The position numbers and the translations under genes were made by a program. The notes below the pieces were generated by a model. The model searched no databases. It was given only the letters and a program-made list of their open reading frames with translations, and was not told the origin of the DNA. Below, piece by piece: positions 9,901-17,759 of a stretch of 64,000 nucleotides of DNA. How positions within the stretch are numbered: the stretch's first letter is position 1; each line of letters opens with the position of its first letter. Source of the stretch: DATGZX01 sp035296965 (GTDB lineage Bacteria; Planctomycetota; Planctomycetia; Gemmatales; Gemmataceae). The DNA is taken from positions 119,276 to 183,275 of the forward strand of contig DATGZX010000114.1 of assembly GCA_035296965.1 (NCBI GenBank), read 5' to 3'.

Positions 9901-10947
9901 TGCATAGAATGCGTCGCGATAGTGGGCGATACGCGGCATCAAAATGGCCAGCGTGACGGAAGAATCATGAGCGCCTGGACCGCTGCCACTCGTGCCCGCG
10001 GCCATGAGCATCGTGCCCGCGAGCACGGCGCCGGCTTCGGTCAAGAGTTCCGTTGGATCGAGGCCGCCCGCGTTCTGGACTCTGTCCAGGAGAGCATCCA
10101 ACGTCACCTGACGCACCACGTAGCGGCGAAAACGGCCTTGCTCGTCGATGTGGTGCGGGTCCCATTCCCCAAAAACGTAGTTCGGCCGTCTATTGACCGG
10201 ATGCGCATGGTCGTAAGCTCGGGGATCGACCGCTAACTCATCGAGGAGAGTCAGGTCGAAGTAGGTCTCTGCGAGAATGGCCCGATCCGTAGACTCCAAA
10301 ACGGTCAGGGTCGCAGCGATCAGGTCGTGGCAGCGTCCCTGGGCCACACCCGCGCCGCGAATGAAAAGCGGGATTGGCCGCACGCGCTCGTGATCGTAAG
10401 GTTCACCTCTGGGCCGGGACTCCAAGATGGCAATGGGGCGATGACCGACGTAATCATCGAGCTGCGCTAACGCGCCCGAGATAATACGGTCTTCTTCATC
10501 CCAGGGTGGGCCCTGAGCCAGAACTGCTTCGAACGCCCGCGCTAGAAAAAAAGGTTCGAACAATGCTTGATCGCTGAGATGGACAAGCAGGTCGGCGTGA
10601 TGGTGCCGATAGGCTGCTAATAGCTTCGTGAACGTGAGAATGAGGACAGCTTGTGCTTGTCGAACGTCTCGAAAGGCGCTGCCGCCGCTCGACTGTAGCG
10701 AATCAAGCTTGGCTTGCAGCAATTGCTGCAGCACTTTCCATGGCTCGTCGGCTTGCTCCTTCGCCAGAAATCCATACGAGTCGCTGATCTGTTTTTGAAA
10801 ACGAGCGTCCGGCCTACCGCTGCCGAAGTTGAGGTATCCTATCATGCCCTGCAAGGGCGCTACGCGATCCAATTGTGCATAGCGCTCATCCACCTCACCC
10901 GGTCCTCCCAAGGGAATTGGGGTTCCTGTTCCACTGCAGTGCAGCAT
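6934..10947 (-). CDS. Very large protein of unknown function (1337 residues)
   Basis: I do not recognise this family. The protein has no signal peptide or membrane segment and appears cytoplasmic and mostly helical, with long amphipathic stretches suggesting helical-repeat architecture. The N-terminal 290 residues look most conserved in character, with segments such as QGMIGYLNFGSGRPDARFQ (33-51), WDEEDRI (149-155), YDHERVRPIPLFIRG (184-198) and YDHAHPVNRRPNYVFGEWDP (245-264). These His/Asp/Arg-rich motifs could be a catalytic or binding site. An acidic region lies around 690-750. Start codon support is weak; an ATG at 10845 is an alternative. It is flanked by exported-protein genes on the same strand but separated from them by 165-200 bases, so it is probably transcribed alone. 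Confidence 0.75.
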   Translation of the reverse strand: MLHCSGTGTPIPLGGPGEVDERYAQLDRVAPLQGMIGYLNFGSGRPDARFQKQISDSYGFLAKEQADEPWKVLQQLLQAKLDSLQSSGGSAFRDVRQAQAVLILTFTKLLAAYRHHHADLLVHLSDQALFEPFFLARAFEAVLAQGPPWDEEDRIISGALAQLDDYVGHRPIAILESRPRGEPYDHERVRPIPLFIRGAGVAQGRCHDLIAATLTVLESTDRAILAETYFDLTLLDELAVDPRAYDHAHPVNRRPNYVFGEWDPHHIDEQGRFRRYVVRQVTLDALLDRVQNAGGLDPTELLTEAGAVLAGTMLMAAGTSGSGPGAHDSSVTLAILMPRIAHYRDAFYASLLETVGGTHGQRLRLEAAATRQPFGGARQHLNQYLARHRAAQLQQRQLALLFADMGYPDASRQEAARIPATSIRLQSEILGCITTGQLLADQGELASAVRLIPRAEELLRRGIACGAFADPWNILGFQGLFPLFNAREDSIRDTRIDELVQVIENLLNLYSRLISEAAAAGEKARSDTLLSNLRRLATWWDQFASVEVSDVRHVFGRETVASAEHVATALACWHERGETAADLAFWREHLPGFQSSKAFALVVDALLRKKDYRAALGLLMNWLSQAERVPLEDGNFSFHTCALRWMLSLAGKRHAAGEPAQGKEEQLSHSDVWALMKRFFDHLEANADEYWQVPALELLPSPNLVSPDEDDESLYSAAYAEVTYQDSTDDRQEGTVADHNEFQGEFDLELEAERITHRLRFLSTVAKLWQIAVRHGPVSTSSRSASVERTETLNAWLSTARNHHQALLVLLEAINQHRVPEPLGSFDSLVEYDRRRALKEQLLYTAIGNCLDTWMAMGALEGTLGPKAAAAAPTEVEAARPPWEPSAIALEQALLNGDAEQTRRQLQTFLDGFRTERLLFTALADGGQPGQILRVRTAQAILRALVVSLPRLGLLRETLHLLLTARDMEQAHPLPGRGVTEFNQLFHLGYQAVVEAVVDAAAANSRGLAGDQEIVDLLEALTRPFLRIWVEHSQTLQLTALESVSTEAEWEKLRAWVQRYGHDLFHAKFMTLANLRGILHRGIGAYLDYLRDNPDPLHPVKLIEELDQDADRAEALRILQVILGALVENYEEYKDYNTTTPQSDYGENLHMLLDFLRLKASYERHAWRLRPLMLAHEVLARRGRADLAVSWQEAFTQLTEELATRYLEKLALLVKEHGMQLPTVADRLQERFVQSLALDRMCASIEPAMAEVREKRQGKSFARLERELQPLKTNPTGVGLDVPQWLRRLEAEVRRVHGANSTIALMAEDLLSVPRKPATLENLKQQVEEWDKPSQSD

Positions 10948-11113
10948 AACGGGATCGCGGGAGCCTCGCTAGGCAATATGGTCACTGGAAGTGCGTTCCC
11001 TTTCTTGCGGAGGCCGATCTGGTGTCTAACCTCAAGCCAACTTGGAGTTGATGAGAATTCTGTCGATTGAGGGAGTGGGCGCAAGCCGCATTGCGTGAAG
11101 TCAATCTATTCGC

Positions 11114-13855
11114 TTACTGTGCAGGCCGTGCAGCAACTGGGTTTTCGCCGAATGGCTCGATGCGGATATCGTCAAAATAAACCTTGCCTATCCCCGTCAG
11201 GGCCAAGGTCACGCTAATCGTTCCTGCGGTCGGTCCTGAGGACGGAATGCGGCGGTAAAGCGTGAACTGCGACCAGGGAGCTGCTTCTGTTTGACGAATT
11301 GCGAGCGGTTCGCCGCCGGCACTGTCGTAAAGCAAAGCCCCGTCGGCCGAAGCCTTGATCGTAGCGGGCACGCGCATCCATCCGGTGACCCGGACCAGCG
11401 TTCCTGGAGGAAGACGCAGAGTTGGACTGTTGATCGCCAGAAAGGTTCGCTCCAGGGCCTGCGGCGGAAGCTGAGGAGTCTTGGCCTTGATTTCGAGAAG
11501 GAGGCATTGGCGGCCTTTTTTTGGTTCATCGGTGACGCGCTTGGCAGACATTTCCAGGTCGTCCAGTGTCGTTTCCTGAATAGACCACCCATCGGGTGTC
11601 TTATCCGGACTGGCCTCAAAATCACCCCCTAAGAGGATGTTTGCACCGGCAGACTTTTTGCGTATTTCGTCCATGAACTGCCAGTGGCGCGGCAGAGTGT
11701 AGAAGCTGACCGCGTAGGGGCTGGAAACTGCGGTGCCAAGCTCGCGTGTCGCTTCTTCCCATTGAGCCCGCATCAAGATACGCAACGGCCGCATGGCGCG
11801 GTTCGCCTCGGCGTAAGCGTCCCGATAATTGCCCTTGTTCCATAATTCCACGCAAGTATTCAACCGCTTGCGGGAGTCGTCGATGAGGTTTTGGCCGTCG
11901 GGAAGAGTATGGCCGCCGCGCACCAACTGATCCTGGACGCGCGTAACTTTGCCAATTTCCTCTGCCGCCTGATCATGGGCCCATTGGGCGGCCATGCGGC
12001 TGTTTTGCCGGACCTGGTTTTGAAAATTGACGACAACGCCTGCAGGGCTATTGTCGCCCGTGAATACGATCGCGGTCGTGAGTCCAAATTCCGGCAGCGT
12101 GATCCGCGTGCCGCCGATCACCCGTTCCATTTGTAAACAGCGCACCTCGGCGGGAGTCACTTCCCAGGCCTGAGTGCCCACGGGAACCTGAGGTACGGTA
12201 ATATTCAACTTGCTCGTCGCGGACTGACCCGGGACAAATTGGGCGCCGCGACCCAGCCACATCGGTAAGAGGAGCAAGCCTCGCTCACTCCGAAATACTG
12301 CTGCCTTCACTTCCGCATTGGAAGTGTCGATCCAGGTGGGGGGCTCTACGGCCCGCACCAGGAGCGGCTCGAGCATTTTGAGTTCCATGTTCAGCAGTGC
12401 TAGCGTCAGGAGGCGATCGCGTCCTTGATGGCTGTCTGCCAGAAATTGGTCCGACCAGAATCCCAATCCGCGGCAGCCCGCGGCCAGCGCGATATAGGTC
12501 AGCAAGCGGATCTGCTCTGGTTGCGGTCCAACCGGCTCGTCGAACCCCGTCGAGCCAGGATGATCGTAAACGAGCGTGGTATACCAATCGGGAAGGTGCG
12601 TTTGCACCCAGGTCCACATGAATGTGCCCGAGCGGGCCAGCCGTCGGCGCTGCGTCAGCCACTGATAGTATTTCGGCAGCTCCAGGCTCGTCATCAACGG
12701 CCAGCGGTGCGCGCCCAGGAGATCGAGGTTGCGCGAGTACGGCCGGAAGCCGTCCCAGGTGTCGGCCCCAATGGGGCGCAGCGGATCTGCCGCCCGAATG
12801 ACCTTAACGGCCTGGGCGACCGTACCACTTTGCTCGTCTGTCAACCCGCCGCCGACATCCCAGAATAGGACTGCATCCTTGTCCACAAACCGAGCAATTT
12901 CCTGCTGTAACGGGTCGCCAGACATGAGCCGCGGATCGCCGGTCGCCACGGGTAAGCTAGGCACGATCCAGAACCCGAGACTGATCGCTTCCTCCAAGAC
13001 CGCGGGCGACGCGGTGTGGTCGACCCAGATGGTATTGAATTGCGCATCGCGCAAAGCTCGCAACGGTGTGTCGGTGTGTCGAATGCCCCGAATGAAAAAA
13101 TACCTACCGTTGACGAGCAGGTGGTTATAGTCCAGCTCGACAACCGCCGGGCGATTCGCAGGCGGAGCTGTTCCCGCAGGGGCCTGCAAGGTGACCGGAC
13201 CGGAAGGGCGGCTCGTTGTTTGAAAGGGCTGCAAATCCGTCAGCGGGCCGACTTCGAGATCATCGATCCAGGCCTCGACAAGCCCCGGGCCGGCATAGAA
13301 GTTAAGGACGAGGCGATCGATGTACGCATCCGTGAAGTCCACATCGCGTTTCAATTGAGTCCGCATCACCTGCTGCTGTTGCTTGGCCAAGCGTGCCGGC
13401 CGCCGCAACTCGAGCCGCTGCCACCGAGCCGTTGTCTGGTAAAGGTCGCCACGCAGCATCGTGGTCAAGGGCTCATCGAGGCTATTGGGGTTGCGCTCCT
13501 TGGGAAGTACCAGCCGCGCCATCAGTTGAATGCCGGGGCGATTGGCCTTGACCCAAACGCATGCACTCAGGTCTTCGCCGATCGGCGCGCGACCAATGGG
13601 GTAATAATAGTAGAGGTAGGTTCCTTGCTCGGCGGTGATTTGCACGTGCTCGGAATACTGCCCCGTGTGGGCGAAAGTGTCCGTGAGGTCATGCACGATC
13701 TGCCGAAACGGGGCATCGGCTGCGCCCTTGATCCAACCAAGGTCACGCCCTTCGAATCCATTACGATGGATCTGCTGGGCGTGCGTCAGGCTCGCGAAGA
13801 TCGCGACGGAAACCGGCAGCACCAGCAGAATGCGAGCTAGTCGCGCGTGCCTCAT
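11114..13855 (-). CDS. Secreted multidomain protein, glycoside hydrolase-like
   Basis: This 913-residue exported protein has a signal peptide (MRHARLARILLVLPVSVAIFA). An N-terminal carbohydrate-binding-like beta-sandwich (about 30-210) ends in AWIDDLEVGPL. A central part (about 230-560) opens with LLVNGRYFFIRGIRHTDTP and resembles the TIM barrel of glycoside hydrolases. A linker follows, and then a second beta-sandwich (about 745-905) ending in VYFDDIRIEPFGENP. No convincing pair of catalytic glutamates was identified, so enzymatic activity is not shown. The start at 13855 has GGAG 9 bases upstream and opens the signal peptide; an ATG at 13891 is less likely. A role in polysaccharide binding or breakdown is inferred from domain layout only. 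Confidence 0.7.
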   Translation of the reverse strand: MRHARLARILLVLPVSVAIFASLTHAQQIHRNGFEGRDLGWIKGAADAPFRQIVHDLTDTFAHTGQYSEHVQITAEQGTYLYYYYPIGRAPIGEDLSACVWVKANRPGIQLMARLVLPKERNPNSLDEPLTTMLRGDLYQTTARWQRLELRRPARLAKQQQQVMRTQLKRDVDFTDAYIDRLVLNFYAGPGLVEAWIDDLEVGPLTDLQPFQTTSRPSGPVTLQAPAGTAPPANRPAVVELDYNHLLVNGRYFFIRGIRHTDTPLRALRDAQFNTIWVDHTASPAVLEEAISLGFWIVPSLPVATGDPRLMSGDPLQQEIARFVDKDAVLFWDVGGGLTDEQSGTVAQAVKVIRAADPLRPIGADTWDGFRPYSRNLDLLGAHRWPLMTSLELPKYYQWLTQRRRLARSGTFMWTWVQTHLPDWYTTLVYDHPGSTGFDEPVGPQPEQIRLLTYIALAAGCRGLGFWSDQFLADSHQGRDRLLTLALLNMELKMLEPLLVRAVEPPTWIDTSNAEVKAAVFRSERGLLLLPMWLGRGAQFVPGQSATSKLNITVPQVPVGTQAWEVTPAEVRCLQMERVIGGTRITLPEFGLTTAIVFTGDNSPAGVVVNFQNQVRQNSRMAAQWAHDQAAEEIGKVTRVQDQLVRGGHTLPDGQNLIDDSRKRLNTCVELWNKGNYRDAYAEANRAMRPLRILMRAQWEEATRELGTAVSSPYAVSFYTLPRHWQFMDEIRKKSAGANILLGGDFEASPDKTPDGWSIQETTLDDLEMSAKRVTDEPKKGRQCLLLEIKAKTPQLPPQALERTFLAINSPTLRLPPGTLVRVTGWMRVPATIKASADGALLYDSAGGEPLAIRQTEAAPWSQFTLYRRIPSSGPTAGTISVTLALTGIGKVYFDDIRIEPFGENPVAARPAQ

Positions 13856-14259
13856 GTTACGCCGCTCCAATGGAACGCAAGCTGCCCTCAATCATCCGGA
13901 GAGCATCCCATCCCTCCAGAGAAAAGGGGGCGCGGGTTCTACCACAGCCGAACTGTCCAAGAAAGGGCATTTATGCGCCGATTCGATGTGCGCCGCACAT
14001 CATTCGGCCGAGTGGCAGCCGATGAACTACTCCAAATGAGCAATTAGGGTAGCCTTGGCAAGAACCAGCAGCAGTAAAGCGAGGCGTGGGTGAGACAGCG
14101 CTGGATCGATGCAAATGAGGCTGACAGAGAAGGACGGCGAGCCCAGCCCGCCTGGGCATTCATGGCAAATTGGCAAAAGTGACCTGCCAGGCTCATCCAC
14201 ACTGTCCGCGAAGGTCGGTGCCGGCTCACATCGGGCCAGCCTGACGCAGACTTGTCAGT
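13856..14259. other. Intergenic region, no gene seen
   Basis: These 404 bases lie between the start of the secreted hydrolase-like gene and the stop of the sugar transferase gene, both on the minus strand. The part next to 13855 presumably carries the promoter of the secreted protein gene. Short open frames are present but lack ribosome-binding sites or protein-like composition. I see no clear hairpin terminator or repeat. Confidence 0.5.
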
Positions 14260-15096
14260 TCACGCCGACCCCATTGAAGGAATCACGTCGTCGGTAGGCT
14301 TTGTGCGGGAGGCGGCTCCTCCTGCTTCAGAATTTGAGGCAGTCGAATTCCTCTTGGTTAGCCGTAGATAGAACCTGTTAATCTCTTTGCGACGGGGCAA
14401 TCGAAGGATGCTGCGGACAAGCGGGAAGGACAATCCGAGCACGACAAGTGCGGTGGCAAGAAGCACTCGCACATCCAGCCATGCAGTAGAGGCGTTTACG
14501 TAATAAAGGTCATGGGCCAATTTGCGGCGCACGCTCGCGAGATCAGTGTCTGCATGAAGCTGGACCTGGGCCAAACCTGTTAGGCCGGGCCTGAGCATCA
14601 AGCGCATCCGATAGAGAGGCAGCGCCTCTTCCAGGAAAGGCAGAAACTCGGGTCTCTCTGGCCGGGGACCGACCAGGCTCATCTCGCCGCGGAGCACGTT
14701 CCACAACTGGGGCAGTTCGTCGAAATGGGTTCGGCGCAGGATGCGGCCCAGCGGCGTGATGCGCGCATCGCTCGACGAGGACCAAATTGGCCCTGTGTCC
14801 CGTTCACTATCGAGGTACATGGTGCGGAGCTTGTAAATGACATAGCGCTTCCCGAAACGGCCTGAGCGCGATTGAAAATAAAAAGCAGGACCTCGAGAAG
14901 TTAACTTGACCAGAATCGTAGCCAGGCAAATTGACGGCAGCGCGATCACGAATAGGACCAAGGCGACGCAGAACTCGAGAGAGTTCTTGGATCTGGTTGA
15001 CCATGTTGATTTACACCGGAGCTCGGGGATTATGACGGGCTGTCCCTCCTTGCCAGCTTTGGAGCACGTCCGAGAAAGATTTTTCATGGCGTCCAT
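14260..15096 (-). CDS. Undecaprenyl-phosphate sugar phosphotransferase family protein
   Basis: This 278-residue membrane protein of the bacterial sugar transferase family (PF02397) transfers a sugar-1-phosphate to a lipid carrier at the start of exopolysaccharide or O-antigen synthesis. A membrane helix lies at about residues 40-65. The family motifs follow: KRYVIYKLRTM, the TPLGRILRRTHFDELPQLWN block, SLVGPRPERPEF and the RPGLTGLAQVQ motif. A further hydrophobic segment lies near 205-230. It is short, with the catalytic domain but not the four extra N-terminal helices of WbaP types. An ATG at 15087 is an alternative start. No other glycan biosynthesis gene is adjacent, so the polymer cannot be named. 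Confidence 0.88.
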   Translation of the reverse strand: MDAMKNLSRTCSKAGKEGQPVIIPELRCKSTWSTRSKNSLEFCVALVLFVIALPSICLATILVKLTSRGPAFYFQSRSGRFGKRYVIYKLRTMYLDSERDTGPIWSSSSDARITPLGRILRRTHFDELPQLWNVLRGEMSLVGPRPERPEFLPFLEEALPLYRMRLMLRPGLTGLAQVQLHADTDLASVRRKLAHDLYYVNASTAWLDVRVLLATALVVLGLSFPLVRSILRLPRRKEINRFYLRLTKRNSTASNSEAGGAASRTKPTDDVIPSMGSA

Positions 15097-15626
15097 ACGA
15101 AATCTAGGGTCTTAGGATTGAGCACACCGTCCGACATTTGACAAGGTTATGTCAGCATTCCAAAGATGCAACCTTGGTCCAGCTTTTGCTGGACGGTGAT
15201 CTCCCGTCCGGGTGATTTTCAACGATGAACGGTTCCCTTGGACAGAGACGCATAGCCCTGCACACGAAGTGCCGACGAGGACGCTGGATCGAGCCTAGCC
15301 TCGGGAGACGGCTTGTCGGTAGCTTCCAACAGCCCGAGGCTCCAGACGACCTGACACCTCGCATAAACGTGTACAGCAGGCGACTGGGGACGGTCGCGAC
15401 TATGCCCTAGGACTTGGCTCAGCGTGGAACCATTTCCTCATCCTTACCGGTAGACAAGGAGAAAATGAAAAAAGCCTCTCGTGCAAGTCAGAGCACGTGA
15501 GGCTTTCGTAGCCCGATTCGAACTGGCCGGTTGAGCACCAGAGGAACCGAACTCTTTTAGCCCATTGGGATGGGGTGTGTCAAACGTTTTTTCAGAAAAT
15601 CTTCTTGAATCTTCGAATCTGGACTT
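15097..15626. other. Intergenic region with terminator
   Basis: This 530-base gap lies between the sugar transferase start and the WD40 protein stop. It contains the hairpin listed at 15455-15506 and presumably the sugar transferase promoter near 15100-15200. A tRNA T-arm-like string, read on the minus strand around 15511-15535, does not extend to a cloverleaf. Nothing else is supported. Confidence 0.5.
15455..15506 (-). terminator. Rho-independent terminator of the WD40 gene
   Basis: On the minus strand, the arm at 15493-15506 pairs with 15471-15484: 8 pairs, one mismatch, then 5 pairs, with an 8-base loop. A T-rich tail (TTTTTTCATTTT) follows toward lower coordinates. It lies about 120 bases beyond the WD40 stop codon and reads in the right direction to end that transcript. 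Confidence 0.7.
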
Positions 15627-17666
15627 TCAGGGTGTCTTCATGACCGTCACCGGTCTGTCGCTGGGCGACACCTGCCATAACCTGGCGCTTCGGTCCGCGC
15701 TGGCGGAGAGAATGGTTCGGCCGTTAGGTGAAAAGATGGCGCACACGACGGCATCCCGGTGCCCTTCCAGGCGCCGGAGCTCTTTACCGCTTTCCACATT
15801 CCACAGCCTGATGGTGCGGTCCGCGCCAGCCGTCACGATCTGCCGGCCATCCGGTGAGAATGCCACACTGCGCACGCCCCCGGTGTGACCATCAAAGCGT
15901 CGCACCTCGGCGCCCGTTTTCAAATCCCATAGCCGCACAGTGCCGTCTTCGCTGCCGGACAGGACGCGGCGACCGTCCGGGGCGAAAGCGACACCCCAGA
16001 CGTTGCCGCTATGACCCACGAAGCGGCGTATCTCCTTGCCAGTGTCCACATCCCAAAGCCGCATGGTATTGTCTGTTCCAGCCGCCCAAGCGTTGCCGCT
16101 GGCAGGGCCGACAGGTCCTGATAGCGCAAGCTTGCCGTTCGCTGAGAGTGCTACCTTGCAAACGCCGTCGGTGTGTCCCTCGAATTTTCTGATTTCCTTG
16201 CCCGTTTCGACGTCCCACAGACGCAAAGTTTTATCGAGACTCCCTGACAGCGCCCGCCGGCCATCGGCTGAGATGGCCACGCTCATCACGGCAGCGGTAT
16301 GGCCCTTGAATGAGCGGATTTCCCGGGCTGTATCGACGTTCCACAGGCGAAGCATATTATCGAAACCGCCGGAGAGCGCCCGCTTGCCATCGGGCAGGCA
16401 AACGACCGTCTGCACCCAGGGATGAGAATGTCCCAGGAAGCGATGGATCTGCCGTCCCTTCTCGGCCTCCCAGACGCGACTCGACTTGTCGTGTGATGCA
16501 GTGAGGGCCCGTCGGCCATCGGGAGCAAACGCCACGCATTCGACCTCAGCCGAGTGGCCCTCCATCTTGGCAAGTTCTCCTTCGATGTCTCCCACGTCCC
16601 AGAGTCGCAAGGTCCTATCTCGCGAACCGGAAATCGCTGTATGACCATCCGGGGAGAAGGCGGCGGAATAGACAGCGTCGCCGTGCCCTTCGAAGCGGCG
16701 CATGGGCGTGGCGCTTGCCTGATTCTCCTGGGCCACCGCGTAGCGGACTCCCCGCCTGGCCATCGGAGCTGGAGAAGTGTTGTCTTCCGACAAGTCCCAC
16801 AGGAGCATCGTTGAGTCCGCGCTCGCCGACAGCGCATAGTGGCCCCTCCGTGAAAACACGACACAGTAGACAGGACCCTTGTGGCCATTGAACTGCCGCA
16901 ACGTTTGGCCGTTATCAAGATTCCAGATCCGCACCGAGTTGTCGGCGCTGCCGGAAAGTGCGCGCTTGCCGTCGGGAGAAAAGGCCACGCTGGTCACCGT
17001 TTGCGCGTGACCTCCAAGACTCCGTACCTCCTTGCCGTTCGCAAGTTCCCACAGACGCATGGTCTTGTCCGCGCTGCCGGAAAGTGCGCGCTTGCCGTCG
17101 GGGGAAAAGGCAAGCGCCCAGATCCAATCCTTGTGCCCGACAAAACTACGTTTCTCTTTTCCGGTTTCGATATCCCAGAGTCTCACGATTGAGTCCGCGC
17201 CTCCCGACAATAAGGAGTGCCCATCCGGTGCGAACGCAACGGCATTTACCGCACCCATATGGCCGGCAAGGGTGCGCATTGGCTTCCCGGTCGCCACATC
17301 CCAGAGTCGAACAGTCCCGTCCGCACTCCCCGAGGCGGCACTTTTGCCGTCCGGCGAGAAGGCAAGGCTGAGAACAGCTCCCGTATGTCCCTCGAATATG
17401 CGAAGAGTTCGGCCGGTAGGTAGATCCCACAGTCGAAGCGTCTGGTCGTAACTCCCGGAGAGCGCCTGATGTCCGTCGGGCGAAAACGCAACGCTCCAGA
17501 CGGCGTCCCGGTGTCCATCCAGGCGGCAACGGGCGCTAACAATGCTCTCTCGAACGGACTTTTCAACGGACGAGGCACCAGGGACGGAATCCGGCACCGA
17601 GGCTAGAGCGAACACCTCGACAAGAAAAAATCCTACGCAGGCAGTGCGAAGTCGGGCAAACGGCAT
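15627..17666 (-). CDS. Exported WD40-repeat protein with 14 repeats
   Basis: This protein of about 679 residues has an N-terminal signal peptide or anchor (PFARLRTACVGFFLVEVFALA). It then consists almost wholly of 14 WD40 repeats, each of the form GH-x-VxxVAFSPDG-x-ALSGS-x-D-x-T-x-RLWD. Fourteen repeats would fold as two seven-bladed propellers. Repeats 6 and 11 carry insertions (an MARRGVRYAVAQENQ linker; a GPVGPASGNAW loop). It is presumably a binding scaffold. No kinase or caspase-like domain is fused, unlike many WD40 proteins of this phylum. The start at 17666 has GAGG 9 bases upstream and opens the signal peptide; an ATG at 17723 is the alternative. The repeats are highly alike, suggesting recent internal duplication. 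Confidence 0.85.
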   Translation of the reverse strand: MPFARLRTACVGFFLVEVFALASVPDSVPGASSVEKSVRESIVSARCRLDGHRDAVWSVAFSPDGHQALSGSYDQTLRLWDLPTGRTLRIFEGHTGAVLSLAFSPDGKSAASGSADGTVRLWDVATGKPMRTLAGHMGAVNAVAFAPDGHSLLSGGADSIVRLWDIETGKEKRSFVGHKDWIWALAFSPDGKRALSGSADKTMRLWELANGKEVRSLGGHAQTVTSVAFSPDGKRALSGSADNSVRIWNLDNGQTLRQFNGHKGPVYCVVFSRRGHYALSASADSTMLLWDLSEDNTSPAPMARRGVRYAVAQENQASATPMRRFEGHGDAVYSAAFSPDGHTAISGSRDRTLRLWDVGDIEGELAKMEGHSAEVECVAFAPDGRRALTASHDKSSRVWEAEKGRQIHRFLGHSHPWVQTVVCLPDGKRALSGGFDNMLRLWNVDTAREIRSFKGHTAAVMSVAISADGRRALSGSLDKTLRLWDVETGKEIRKFEGHTDGVCKVALSANGKLALSGPVGPASGNAWAAGTDNTMRLWDVDTGKEIRRFVGHSGNVWGVAFAPDGRRVLSGSEDGTVRLWDLKTGAEVRRFDGHTGGVRSVAFSPDGRQIVTAGADRTIRLWNVESGKELRRLEGHRDAVVCAIFSPNGRTILSASADRSARLWQVSPSDRPVTVMKTP

Positions 17667-17759
17667 GGTCCAGAACCTCGTGATGGACGGCTGCGCTGTC
17701 GAACCGCGTATGAATCCTTGCATTCTCCCCGGAGTAGGCGAAAAAGCAAGTGGTCGGCC

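Noticed and set aside
15505..15590. tRNA-like T-arm string (GTTCGAATC on the minus strand)
   Set aside because: The T-stem has a mismatch, no acceptor stem or anticodon arm could be formed, and the 3' side runs into the terminator hairpin.
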